Below, in pieces: positions 35,343-44,035 of a DNA stretch of 64,000 nucleotides (position 1 is its first letter; every line of letters begins with the position of its first letter). The notes below the pieces were generated by a model. That model was not told the origin of the DNA. It did no database searches and worked only from the letters and a program-made list of their open reading frames with translations. The DNA is from an uncultured Clostridia bacterium (lineage in GTDB: Bacteria > Bacillota > Clostridia > TANB77 > CAG-508). A program made the translations under genes and the position numbers. The stretch is taken from NCBI GenBank assembly GCA_948805675.1, contig CAQIBN010000006.1, positions 1 through 64,000 on the forward strand, read 5' to 3'.

Positions 35343-36101
35343 TTATATTCTAAAAACAGTTAATCCATATACTAATAATACAATTAAAATACCCATAAAA
35401 CAACCAAATATAACCTCTGCAGTAGTCTTCTTTTTATTTTCTAGTCTGTTTTCTAATACAAGTAATGCAAGTATTAATGATAAAACAAATATAAGGAGAC
35501 TTTTTGTATTTAATCCAATAGATGTTAAAATTGCAAAACTAATAGCAGATTGTCCACTTGGAAAAAACTTTGCTTTATCTGTCCTTTCTTTACTCTTTTT
35601 CCTTAAATAAGCTGTTAATGTAATTACAACTATTACTGTTATCATAATACCTACAAAAGCAAGATGTACTGGCGAATTAACCATATTATTAAAAATGCTC
35701 TCTCCAAATTTACTAAGATCTGTCTCTCTTAAAAATAAGAAATATGCAACTATTACAGAATTTATAGACATAAGCAAAACACTACCAGCTCCTACATCTT
35801 TTGCTATTTTTGCTTTAGGATGGTATAAATCTGTATATAAATCTACAACTGTTTCTATTGCAGTATTTATCATTTCTGCAAATATTACAAAAACAACTGA
35901 AAAAGTTAAACATAAAAATTCAGTTGTGGTAAAATTATAAAATAAACTAAGTATCATAACTACAACAGCAATAACTAGTTGCTTTTTTATATTACTTTGT
36001 GTAGTTATTGCATATAATAAACCTTCTATTGCATTTTTAAATGAATCTATGAAATTACTATTTGATAATTTTTGTTCATCATTTTTTTCTTTTCTTCCCA
36101 T
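35343..36101 (-). CDS. Diacylglycerol/undecaprenol kinase fused to a PAP2-like membrane domain
   Basis: A 252-residue protein. Residues 1-125 match prokaryotic DgkA: the active-site segment EMINTAIETVVDLYTDLYHP and the following KIAKDVGAGSVLL. The second half carries four further membrane segments with KFFPSGQSAISFAI, the P-S-G-Q/H-type motif of PAP2 phosphatases, though the rest of the PAP2 active site is weak. Such fusions couple phosphorylation and dephosphorylation of a lipid carrier in principle. It lies 9 bp after ybeY, the common dgkA position. ATG at 36101 follows GGGTGG. Confidence 0.8.
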   Translation of the reverse strand: MGRKEKNDEQKLSNSNFIDSFKNAIEGLLYAITTQSNIKKQLVIAVVVMILSLFYNFTTTEFLCLTFSVVFVIFAEMINTAIETVVDLYTDLYHPKAKIAKDVGAGSVLLMSINSVIVAYFLFLRETDLSKFGESIFNNMVNSPVHLAFVGIMITVIVVITLTAYLRKKSKERTDKAKFFPSGQSAISFAILTSIGLNTKSLLIFVLSLILALLVLENRLENKKKTTAEVIFGCFMGILIVLLVYGLTVFRI

Positions 36102-36110
36102 ATAACCACC

Positions 36111-36590
36111 CTATCTAGTTATATTTAAATTTTGTAATATATTTTCTTCTTTTTCTCTCATGACATTTTTTTCTTTTTCTTCCATATGGTCATATCCCAT
36201 TAGATGATAAAATCCATGCACAATCATGTATGCAAGCTCTCTTTCAAAACTATGGTTGTATTCTTCTGCTTGCTCATGTACTTTTGTAATAGATACAACT
36301 ATATCTCCTAAAATATCTAAAGTTACATTTTCTTTTTGTTTTACCAATTCTTCTATTTCTTCTTTTTCAAACATCGGAAATGATAAACAATCTGTTTCTT
36401 TGTCGATATTTCTATATTCTTTATTTATTTTTCTTATTTGCTCTGGATTTGTTAGAATAATATTTACATATATTTTTAATTTATCTAATCCTTCTTCTTC
36501 AAAGCATTTTTTTATAACTGTATGTACAATTTTATTATACTCTTTATTTTCTTCTATATTGTTATAGTTTATTTGAACAAAATCATTCAT
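36111..36590 (-). CDS. ybeY: Endoribonuclease YbeY (16S rRNA maturation)
   Basis: A 159-residue protein with the YbeY zinc motif HGFYHLMGYDH (H-x3-H-x5-H, residues 130-140) and the typical LSFPMFEKEE and LGDIVVS segments. It processes 16S rRNA ends and takes part in ribosome quality control. The neighbour order yqfC-yqfD-...-ybeY-dgkA is conserved in Firmicutes, but phoH, which normally comes before ybeY, is replaced by an unknown gene. Confidence 0.93.
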   Translation of the reverse strand: MNDFVQINYNNIEENKEYNKIVHTVIKKCFEEEGLDKLKIYVNIILTNPEQIRKINKEYRNIDKETDCLSFPMFEKEEIEELVKQKENVTLDILGDIVVSITKVHEQAEEYNHSFERELAYMIVHGFYHLMGYDHMEEKEKNVMREKEENILQNLNITR

Positions 36591-36733
36591 ATCTTATATG
36601 TTAATATTAATTTTAAAATACTAACATATCCTCCTTATATAATTGTTAATATTTATTATTTCAAAAAAAGTTTAATAAATTTTAAACCTTTTTTGAAATT
36701 TAATAACTAGATTTTATTATAAAGAAATAAAAT

Positions 36734-37939
36734 CTAATGTACTCTTTGTTTTAAATATGTTCCTACATAAGTTGTACAAGAATTTTTAAACTCTCTCATA
36801 ACACCTAATTTTACTAATCTATTTTTATAAAATTTAATTATTTTAAAATATTTATTTTCATTTTTAAGTACTTGTTTTAAATCATTTGTAATAAATAAAA
36901 TTTCTTTTTCTTTAAGATATTTTTCTTCATCTTCACTTTTTAGATATTCTAACTGTTTATATTTATCCCAAAATTTTCTATATTCTTGTCTTAGTTTTGG
37001 CTTGTCCCAATATACTTTTGTAGATAACAATTTCATATTATATTCTTCTATTAATTTTATTAATAAACTATAGGCCCTTTCTTGCTTCTTTATAATTCTT
37101 GTATCTACAATTAAACTTCTAACATCTTTTAATAATTTTATATAACATTGCTCTGCAACCATTAATGGTAAACTATGTGTAAATAATCTTCTACTTATAC
37201 CTAATAAAATCATATTTTTTTCTATTATTTCATTTTGGTCTAATTTACCAACAGTATATTTTTCAAAACCTTCATATTCTCCAATAATTTCTTTATATAA
37301 TTCTGAAGTATTATCTTTAAATTTAAGTGGTAAAATATTTACTATATATTCTTCAAGTGTTGCAAATATTTTATTATATATTTCATCTTTTGCTACTAAT
37401 GTTAAATTATCTGCAAGTTTTATTGAATAATATTTTAAAATACCTTTATAAATATTCTCCATTTTATAGCAATAAAACTTTTTATATTTTTGGGTTAATT
37501 TTTCTTTTTCAGAATCTAAAACAGTCTGATAATCTAATTCTAACAAATATTTTTGTTTTCTGTATTTATATTCTGTATAATCATTTTCTTTTAAATGAAC
37601 TATTAAATAATATCTCGATAAGGCATCTTTTTCAAAATCTGTTGCTGTATTACTTTTAACCTTTTTATATACAGAATCTATAATATTTTTATCAATTGAA
37701 TCAAGATATAATGTATAAACATCTTCATATTTTCTTGAAAGAGTTTCCTTTTTCTCTTCTTCTAAATTACTGCTTAAAGCAAAATTTTCGTATGCTTTTA
37801 ATAAGCTATTCCTTTTTATCGAAATTAGAACTCCATTAATACCTACTTTTGTAGGTATTAATAATTTTGTTATAGTATTTGTAATTTTAGAAAAAAATGT
37901 TCTATCTGTATTATATACTCTAAGACTTTTTCCTTCCAT
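36734..37939 (-). CDS. Unknown 401-residue protein in the usual phoH position
   Basis: A highly charged helical protein rich in Lys, Tyr, Glu and Leu, with no membrane segment and no P-loop, so it is not PhoH. Coiled-coil-like stretches run through it (SRKYEDVYTLYLDSIDKN, ISRRLFTHSLPLMVAEQC). I chose the ATG at 37939, properly spaced from a GGATGGGG site; the ATG at 37948 is too close. It lies 13 bp after yqfD and ahead of ybeY, so it probably belongs to the yqfCD sporulation unit. I do not recognise a family. Confidence 0.6.
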   Translation of the reverse strand: MEGKSLRVYNTDRTFFSKITNTITKLLIPTKVGINGVLISIKRNSLLKAYENFALSSNLEEEKKETLSRKYEDVYTLYLDSIDKNIIDSVYKKVKSNTATDFEKDALSRYYLIVHLKENDYTEYKYRKQKYLLELDYQTVLDSEKEKLTQKYKKFYCYKMENIYKGILKYYSIKLADNLTLVAKDEIYNKIFATLEEYIVNILPLKFKDNTSELYKEIIGEYEGFEKYTVGKLDQNEIIEKNMILLGISRRLFTHSLPLMVAEQCYIKLLKDVRSLIVDTRIIKKQERAYSLLIKLIEEYNMKLLSTKVYWDKPKLRQEYRKFWDKYKQLEYLKSEDEEKYLKEKEILFITNDLKQVLKNENKYFKIIKFYKNRLVKLGVMREFKNSCTTYVGTYLKQRVH

Positions 37940-37952
37940 ATACCCCATCCTT

Positions 37953-39137
37953 TCAAAATACTATTTTTTCTTTAGTACCAATTGTTTCTTTTACTTCATA
38001 TATAACTTCTACATCAACATATTCATCACTTTGGTATGTATTAATGTATGTATTTAATAAATTTTCTTTATCTTGTAAGTTTTTATCTAACTCTTCTTTT
38101 GATTTATTAATACCTATTTCCTTTGCTTCATTTTGGTTATATGTAATATCATTATTTACTACTTCATAATTGTTACTTATTGTAAGTCCTACTGGTAAAT
38201 AAAGATTAGAAAATAGTTTCAATTTCTTTTGCTCCCTTATTGTATCATAATTTTCAAAATTTGAAAGCTTTTTATACAAATTTATTTCAAAATTATTAAA
38301 ATTTATTGTATATTTTTTTTCTTGATTTCCTGTTCTTGTTTTTTCTGTTTGTTTATATAATACTCGAGTTTTATGAGTATACCAAACTTTTGCTTCTATT
38401 GTTCCTTCTGCATGTACATATCTAGTACCTGTATATTTACCCTCCATCCATCCAGCAATTAGTGGTGTTCCAGACTTTACAATATCACCTTCTTTTACTT
38501 GTGGTGTTCCATTTTGTGCATTAACTTTTATTATACAAGCATCTTTATTAGAAATAATATTACAATATTCATCTTCCTTTATAATATCAGGTTTAGAATC
38601 TGCTGGCACAACTTTTACAATTGCATTTGTACCTTTTAAGTCAATACCTATCCACGCAATATCTTGTCTATCTAATCTTATTTTATTTATTATATTTTTT
38701 AAATCCACTTTACTTTTTAATTTTCCTATTGTTAATCCCTCATTATTAATTGTTTGCATAAGTTCATTTGAATCAATTTTATCTATACCTTCAATTTCTA
38801 TATTCCATATAAAATTAGACAAATATATTACTACACATATAATTATAGCTAGAGCCCCTACAAAAATTTTTCTTTTTCTATACCTATTAAATATAAAAGG
38901 CAAACCACTTTTCTTTTTTATTTTAACTTTACATTTTGTTTGTTTAGCAATCTGAATAACATTTTTAAAATCATGAATTCCCACATTTGCATAAATAATA
39001 GATGATTTATCTCTTTTTATATTAAATAAAAAAATGTTTTTACTCATACATATATTTATAAATCTTTCTGTAAAAAAACCTTCTACTATAATATTAACAT
39101 AACCTAATATATAATTTAATAATATTTTTATATACAA
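37953..39137 (-). CDS. yqfD: Sporulation protein YqfD
   Basis: A 394-residue single-pass membrane protein. A soluble head of about 85 residues precedes the helix IFVGALAIIICVVIYLSNF. The outer part has the YqfD/POTRA-like pattern WNIEIEGIDKID...GIDLKGTNAIVKVV...DACIIKVNAQNGTPQVKEGD. In Bacillus yqfD is a sigma-E gene needed for a late stage of sporulation. The start is TTG at 39137 behind AGGAGG. It directly follows yqfC. Confidence 0.88.
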   Translation of the reverse strand: MYIKILLNYILGYVNIIVEGFFTERFINICMSKNIFLFNIKRDKSSIIYANVGIHDFKNVIQIAKQTKCKVKIKKKSGLPFIFNRYRKRKIFVGALAIIICVVIYLSNFIWNIEIEGIDKIDSNELMQTINNEGLTIGKLKSKVDLKNIINKIRLDRQDIAWIGIDLKGTNAIVKVVPADSKPDIIKEDEYCNIISNKDACIIKVNAQNGTPQVKEGDIVKSGTPLIAGWMEGKYTGTRYVHAEGTIEAKVWYTHKTRVLYKQTEKTRTGNQEKKYTINFNNFEINLYKKLSNFENYDTIREQKKLKLFSNLYLPVGLTISNNYEVVNNDITYNQNEAKEIGINKSKEELDKNLQDKENLLNTYINTYQSDEYVDVEVIYEVKETIGTKEKIVF

Positions 39138-39155
39138 GTTTCTTCCTCCTTTAGT

Positions 39156-39452
39156 TTACTCTTCATCTTCAATACTTTCAAAATCAACACTTTCAATTTT
39201 TCCTGTTATTAAAATATCATCAGTAGTCATTTCACTTAAATTCAAATTAAAACCATTAATATTTATAATACCAATATATGTATTAAGTCTTATATAAAAT
39301 TCTTGATACTCTAGTATACCTTTATAATTTTCAATTAACATTTGATTAAATCCTAAAATTGTAATTTTAGGTTCATTAGAAATAATTTCTTTTGGCATTT
39401 CTAAAACCTTGTCTAGTCTATTAATTTTATTTTTCCTTTTATTTTCTCTCAA
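39156..39452 (-). CDS. yqfC: Sporulation protein YqfC
   Basis: A 98-residue protein with the YqfC pattern DKVLEMPKEIISNEPKITIL, then ENYKGILEYQEFYIRL and an end containing ITGKIESVDFE. It is found only in spore formers, always before yqfD, as here (19 bp). The start is TTG at 39452, spaced 8 bp from GGAGAG. Its biochemical role is not known. Confidence 0.85.
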   Translation of the reverse strand: MRENKRKNKINRLDKVLEMPKEIISNEPKITILGFNQMLIENYKGILEYQEFYIRLNTYIGIININGFNLNLSEMTTDDILITGKIESVDFESIEDEE

Positions 39453-39481
39453 ATCTCAACTCTCCTTTTCATACTTTAAAG

Positions 39482-39593
39482 TTGACCTAAAAGTTTCAAA
39501 AAGGACAGATAATTTGGGCCAAACTCTTAAATTAACCCTTAAAGTTCTCTAACCCCATTTTAATCATATTCCCTTTTTGGCCCTTTAGGTCAA
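39482..39593. repeat. Imperfect inverted repeat between yqfC and the deacetylase gene
   Basis: TTGACCTAAA...AAAAAGG (39482-39504) is mirrored by CCTTTTT...TTTAGGTCAA (39572-39593), with GGGCCAAA / TTTGGCCC-like blocks also present. It fills most of the 150-bp gap. It could be a REP-like element or a terminator structure. Confidence 0.5.
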
Positions 39594-39600
39594 TTTTAGG

Positions 39601-40437
39601 TTATTTTTCAAATTCATCTAAACTCTTAAATTCATATCCCATCTTTTTTATCTCTTTTATACAATAATCTAATACATTAGTATTATCTTTAGAATTTCCA
39701 TGTAATAAAATTATTGCACCATTATGAACATTATCTAATATCTTCTGTTTTGCATAATCTTCTCTACCTTGTTTTTGTTCATCCCAATCATCATATGCTA
39801 AACTCCACATTACAGTTGTATAACCTAAACTTTTTGTATATGCTACTGTTTTTTCACTATATTCTCCCTTTGGTGGCCTTATATATTTCATCTCATAATT
39901 GTACTTTTCATAAATTGATGTATGTAAATTCATAACTTCTTTTTTTATAGTATCTAAATCTAACTCTGGCATACTTTTATGATTTACTGTATGATTTCCT
40001 ATTATATGTCCATCATCAATCATTTTTTGTACTAATTCTGGTTGTGTATTTACATAATGTGCTGTAATAAAGAAAGTAGCCTTTACATTATTTTCTTTTA
40101 ATACAGCTAATATTTTCTCTGTATAACCTGCTTCATATCCTTCATCAAATGTTAAATAAACTTGTTTTGACTCTTTATTACCTATAGAAAATCCCTCATA
40201 TTTATCTAATATTTGTTTGTTTATAGTTCCTACATCTGGCTGTTCATGATTATTATTTCTCTTTATTCCCCAACCAATTTTTTTATTATTTAACCCATTC
40301 ACATTTTCAATTAAAGAACTTGTTTGCACTACCAAGCTAGAATCTCTTATTTCATTTAATTTTGCAACACTAAATGTGAAAACAAATATACCTGTAATAC
40401 TTATTGTATAAATAATAATTTTATGAACTCTTTTCAT
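39601..40437 (-). CDS. PdaA-like polysaccharide deacetylase (spore cortex)
   Basis: A 278-residue exported protein with an N-terminal signal-like helix (IIIYTISITGIFVFTFSVA) and a NodB domain. Motif 1 is TFDEGYEAGYT, where the catalytic D and the zinc D are usually T-F-D-D; here the second is E, as in PdaA-type enzymes. Zinc histidines are in GNHTVNHKSMPE, and later motifs are RPPKGEYS and ILLHG. PdaA de-acetylates muramic acid on the way to muramic-delta-lactam in the spore cortex. I chose the ATG at 40437, spaced well from AAGGA. Confidence 0.85.
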   Translation of the reverse strand: MKRVHKIIIYTISITGIFVFTFSVAKLNEIRDSSLVVQTSSLIENVNGLNNKKIGWGIKRNNNHEQPDVGTINKQILDKYEGFSIGNKESKQVYLTFDEGYEAGYTEKILAVLKENNVKATFFITAHYVNTQPELVQKMIDDGHIIGNHTVNHKSMPELDLDTIKKEVMNLHTSIYEKYNYEMKYIRPPKGEYSEKTVAYTKSLGYTTVMWSLAYDDWDEQKQGREDYAKQKILDNVHNGAIILLHGNSKDNTNVLDYCIKEIKKMGYEFKSLDEFEK

Positions 40438-40716
40438 TAAAAACATTCCTTCTTTCTTGTTTTTTTAAGGTTACTCATTAAAAATAAAATTAACTTATTT
40501 TCAAATTAATATACTCCTTTATTTTAATTTTATAATTAATATATATTAACCTTAATATAAATATATGATTTTGATTAACTTATAGGCTTATAAATTTATA
40601 AATTATTAAAATTTTTATATCTTATAGGATTTTTTATATTACAATGTATTTACAATTTTATGTAAATGTGGTATAGTTAGGTATATTTAATATTATAATA
40701 AAAGGATGTGTTTATT

Positions 40717-41118
40717 ATGCCAACTGAAGAGGTTTTTGAAACTATACGTAACTGGCTAGCCAGGCTAACACAAAAAAAGTCACACACTTCAAAAGATGAA
40801 ACTTCGACTACTCAAAATATGAGTAATACTAAAAGCACTAAAACTCGTACAACATCTCCAAGTAATGAAAATACAATAAAAGATGAATCTAACATAAAAA
40901 AAGCTTGGTTAAATACTGTAAAAGAAGAGCAAAAAAAAGCTGGACTTGGTAACAGTTATGGATATGAAGACTTTAACATTCCTTTACATAATTATAAAGA
41001 AGTATTAGATTATTCAAAATTTAGAGAAAGACTCATTGAAGAGTTTAAACAAAAATCAACAAGCAAAAAAGAAGAAGTTAATACACTTGGAACAAAAGAA
41101 ACTGAACATGAGCATTAA
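40717..41118 (+). CDS. Hypothetical, mostly disordered protein (133 residues)
   Basis: Starts at the ATG at 40717, ten bases after AAAGGA. Residues 1-20 form a helix (EEVFETIRNWLARL); a Ser/Thr/Lys-rich low-complexity stretch follows (about 21-65); then an ordered part with IKKAWLNTVKEEQKKAGL and DYSKFRERLIEEFKQK. I do not recognise a family. It is monocistronic and convergent with pyrD, sharing a bidirectional terminator. Confidence 0.6.
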   Translation: MPTEEVFETIRNWLARLTQKKSHTSKDETSTTQNMSNTKSTKTRTTSPSNENTIKDESNIKKAWLNTVKEEQKKAGLGNSYGYEDFNIPLHNYKEVLDYSKFRERLIEEFKQKSTSKKEEVNTLGTKETEHEH

Positions 41119-41161
41119 AAAATACAGAGATTTCCTAATTTCAAGGATTTTCTCTGTATTT
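41119..41161. terminator. Bidirectional terminator between convergent genes
   Basis: A stem AAATACAGAGA / TCTCTGTATTT immediately after the hypothetical gene and 7 bp before the end of pyrD on the other strand. Confidence 0.7.
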
Positions 41162-41167
41162 CTTATT

Positions 41168-42076
41168 TTAATTCATTTGAACAGTCCCAACAATTTCATT
41201 TATGTCATTTATATTTTTCCTTCTCATGTAGTCTTCTATTCCTTCTATAACCTTTATACTTGCATCTGGAATATAGAAATTACCTGTTCCAACAGAAATT
41301 GTTTTTGCCCCTGCAAGCATAAATTCAATTGCATCATCTCCTGTCATAATTCCACCAAGTCCCATTACAGGTATTTTAACTGCATTTGATGCTTGATATA
41401 CCATTCTTACAGCAATTGGCTTTATTCCAGGACCTGATAATCCACCTGTGTTATTTCCTAAAACTGGCTTTCTTGTATTTATATCTATAACCATAGCAGT
41501 AAAAGTATTAATTAAAGATATAGCATCAGCACCAGCATCTTCTGCCCCCTTTGCAGTAAGAGTTATATCTGTAACATTTGGGCTTAATTTTACTATAAGT
41601 GGCTTATCTAAAACTTTTCTAACTGCATTTGTTACTTCTTTTACCCCCTCATATGTTGTACCAAAAGCTAAACAACCTTGTTTTACATTAGGACAAGACA
41701 AATTAAGTTCCACACCATCAATATCTGCTTTATTTAACATCCTTGCTAATTCAACATATTCATCTAATGTACTACCAATAGCATTTACAATTATTGCAGT
41801 ATTATATTTTCTAAGATTTGGTAATAAATGCTCCATAACATATTCAACTCCTGGATTTTGAAGTCCTATAGCATTTATCATTCCACTTGATGTTTCACAA
41901 ACTCTTGGTGGTTTATTTCCTGGTCTTGGTTTTAAAGATGTACCTTTAGTAATTATACCACCTAATTTATTTAAATCAAAAAATTCTGAAAATTCTTCTC
42001 CATATCCAAAAGTTCCAGAAGCAACTGTAACTGGATTTTTCATTTTTATTCCTGCAAAATCAACTTCAGTATTCAA
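41168..42076 (-). CDS. pyrD: Dihydroorotate dehydrogenase B, catalytic subunit
   Basis: A 302-residue FMN barrel protein of the PyrDB type. It begins with VDFAGIKMKNPVTVASGTFG and has the catalytic loop NLSCPNVKQGCLAFG with cysteine as base, INTFTAMVIDI, and GLSGPGIKPIA and GLGGIMTGDDA for FMN phosphate binding. With PyrK it oxidises dihydroorotate using NAD+. The start is probably TTG at 42076 behind AGGAGG; the frame extends to 42124 without a better site. It is followed by a shared terminator. pyrK lies upstream. Confidence 0.93.
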   Translation of the reverse strand: MNTEVDFAGIKMKNPVTVASGTFGYGEEFSEFFDLNKLGGIITKGTSLKPRPGNKPPRVCETSSGMINAIGLQNPGVEYVMEHLLPNLRKYNTAIIVNAIGSTLDEYVELARMLNKADIDGVELNLSCPNVKQGCLAFGTTYEGVKEVTNAVRKVLDKPLIVKLSPNVTDITLTAKGAEDAGADAISLINTFTAMVIDINTRKPVLGNNTGGLSGPGIKPIAVRMVYQASNAVKIPVMGLGGIMTGDDAIEFMLAGAKTISVGTGNFYIPDASIKVIEGIEDYMRRKNINDINEIVGTVQMN

Positions 42077-42218
42077 AATAATATACCTCCTATCCAATAT
42101 TTGAAAAGTTTCAAATATTTTCATTTTCCTTTAATTTTTATTAACTTATACATTTTTTACTTATATTTAATCAATATTTATATGTATTTTTTATAAAGTT
42201 TATTATTTAATTAAAAAC

Positions 42219-42998
42219 TTATATTTCTACTGCATTACAATTAAATACAGGACCATCTTTACAAACTCTTGCATAATGAACTTCTTTTGTTGCAAGTTTT
42301 ACTGAACATCCCATACATGCACCAACAGCACATGCCATTCTTTGTTCTAAGGATATTTGGCAGAAAATATTTTTATCTTCTGCAAGTTTCTTTACTGCTT
42401 TTAGCATTGGAAGTGGACCACATGCATAAATTGCATCTATATTTTTTTCTTCTATATCTTTTTTTAAATAATCAATTGCAAATCCACTTTTACTATAACT
42501 TCCATCATCTGTAGTTATAGTTAAATTTGTAGAAATTTCTTTAAATTCTTCTTCTAAAACAACAAACTCTTTGTTTCTAAAACCTAAATATACATTAGTA
42601 TTCGCACATTGTCTAGCCTGTTTAGTTAATTCATATAAAGGAAATATTCCTATACCACCACCAATAATAGCTATGTTTTTGTAATTTTTTAATTCAAAAA
42701 CACCTTTTCCTATAGGTCCTATTATATCTATAAATTCACCTTCTTTAACATTAGATAAAAAATTAGTTCCCCTTCCTTTTATTTGAAAAATAAATTCAAA
42801 TAAATTATTAGATTTATCTATATTATAGATACTTATTGGTCTTCTTAAAAAAGGTTCATAACTTTCTGAAACCTTTATCTCTATAAATTGACCTGGTTTT
42901 GCACTATTAGATATTTCTTTAGATTCACAAGTAAATTTTAAAATATCTGGTTTTAACAGTTCTTTTTTTATTAATTTAACATTTACATTAGTAGGCAT
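42219..42998 (-). CDS. pyrK: Dihydroorotate dehydrogenase B, electron-transfer subunit
   Basis: A 259-residue ferredoxin-reductase-like protein. FAD binding is shown by FLRRPISIYN, NAD binding by IGGGIGIFPLYEL and YACGPLPML, and the [2Fe-2S] ligands by CAVGACMGCSVK with a fourth cysteine in RVCKDGP. It passes electrons from PyrD to NAD+. ATG at 42998 follows AAGGAGG. It is co-directional with pyrD, with 142 bp between, so the pair forms a small pyrimidine unit. Confidence 0.93.
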   Translation of the reverse strand: MPTNVNVKLIKKELLKPDILKFTCESKEISNSAKPGQFIEIKVSESYEPFLRRPISIYNIDKSNNLFEFIFQIKGRGTNFLSNVKEGEFIDIIGPIGKGVFELKNYKNIAIIGGGIGIFPLYELTKQARQCANTNVYLGFRNKEFVVLEEEFKEISTNLTITTDDGSYSKSGFAIDYLKKDIEEKNIDAIYACGPLPMLKAVKKLAEDKNIFCQISLEQRMACAVGACMGCSVKLATKEVHYARVCKDGPVFNCNAVEI

Positions 42999-43132
42999 AA
43001 AATTCCTCCTTAATTTATTTTATATCATAATATCACATTTTACCATTTTATTACAATATTTTTTATAAAATAATTAATTATTATTTTATACATGAAAACT
43101 GCCTATATCTATACATTATTCCAATTTCATGT

Positions 43133-43139
43133 TTCGACA
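43133..43139 (-). promoter_or_regulatory. Spo0A-box-like site upstream of the agr-like promoter
   Basis: TTCGACA, 27 bp upstream of the -35 element of the regulator operon. Confidence 0.4.
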
Positions 43140-43165
43140 TTTTGTAATAGTTAATAAAATTAACC

Positions 43166-43194
43166 TTGACAATTTGACATTTTTAGATTATATT
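43166..43194 (+). promoter_or_regulatory. Sigma-A-type promoter of the agrA/agrC-like operon
   Basis: A consensus -35 TTGACA (43166-43171), a 17-bp spacer and -10 TATATT (43189-43194), 94 bp ahead of the response-regulator start. Flanked by two Spo0A-box-like sites. Confidence 0.65.
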
Positions 43195-43235
43195 GTTTAT
43201 TATCAATTGGAAATATAAGGTAATTTTTTTATTTT

Positions 43236-43242
43236 TGTCGAA
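43236..43242 (+). promoter_or_regulatory. Spo0A-box-like site in the agr-like leader
   Basis: TGTCGAA, about 40 bp downstream of the -10 element and 47 bp before the response-regulator start. Confidence 0.4.
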
Positions 43243-43288
43243 TTTTTAAGTATTTCTATTTGATAAATTATATATACAGGAGAGTTAT

Positions 43289-44035
43289 ATGTTAAATTTC
43301 GTTTTATGCGATGACAACAATATCATTCTATCAAAGTTAAGTAAAATGTTAGAATCAATCTTTATAAAAAATAACTTGTCTGCTGAAGTTAGCTATACAT
43401 CTACTAAGTCGGACGAAATAATTGAATATATATCTAATAATAAAGTAGATGTTTTATTATTAGATATCGAACTGAAATCTAATATATCTGGATTAGAAGT
43501 TGCTAATTTAATTAGAAAAGAAAATAAATCTATTTATATAATTTTTACAACTGGTCATTTAGAATATGGATTAATTGCATATAAATATAAAACTTTCGAT
43601 TATTTGTCAAAACCTATAACATTAGAAAGACTTGAAGAAACTGTATTAAGATTATTTGAAGATGTTTCACAAATGCCAAAAAATTTTATTAAAATTGATA
43701 ATAAAAATACTATTATTAATGTGGATACTATTCGCTATATAAAAAAAGATGGTATGAAATTAATTTTTCACACAGATAACCACGATTATGAAGTTTATAG
43801 TTCATTTAATAAAATAGCTCATTTACTTCCTAACTACTTTGTAAGATGTCATAAATCTTATATAGCAAATGTTCACAAAATAACCGATTTACAGACTAGT
43901 AATAACACTATATTGTTTAGCAACTCAAACAGTAAATGTTTTATTGGTCCTAAATATAAAAATAATTTAATGGAGGTTTTAAATCATGATGGAAACATTA
44001 AATGCAGTGTGGACTGCACTAACTACAACAAATGA
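43289..44035 (+). CDS. LytTR-type response regulator (AgrA-like)
   Basis: A 248-residue protein with a receiver domain (residues 1-125) whose acidic pocket is LCDDNN and whose phospho-acceptor aspartate lies in VLLLDIEL (about residue 58). The C-terminal LytTR DNA-binding domain has FVRCHKSYIANVHKI (about 194-208). It would be phosphorylated by the kinase encoded next; the two genes overlap by 50 bp. Together with the adjacent agrD/agrB-like genes it makes up a peptide quorum-sensing locus. ATG at 43289 follows AGGAGAG. Confidence 0.88.
   Translation: MLNFVLCDDNNIILSKLSKMLESIFIKNNLSAEVSYTSTKSDEIIEYISNNKVDVLLLDIELKSNISGLEVANLIRKENKSIYIIFTTGHLEYGLIAYKYKTFDYLSKPITLERLEETVLRLFEDVSQMPKNFIKIDNKNTIINVDTIRYIKKDGMKLIFHTDNHDYEVYSSFNKIAHLLPNYFVRCHKSYIANVHKITDLQTSNNTILFSNSNSKCFIGPKYKNNLMEVLNHDGNIKCSVDCTNYNK

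Noticed and set aside
37939..37953. phoH expected between yqfD and ybeY
   Set aside because: The gene there has no P-loop or other PhoH motif.
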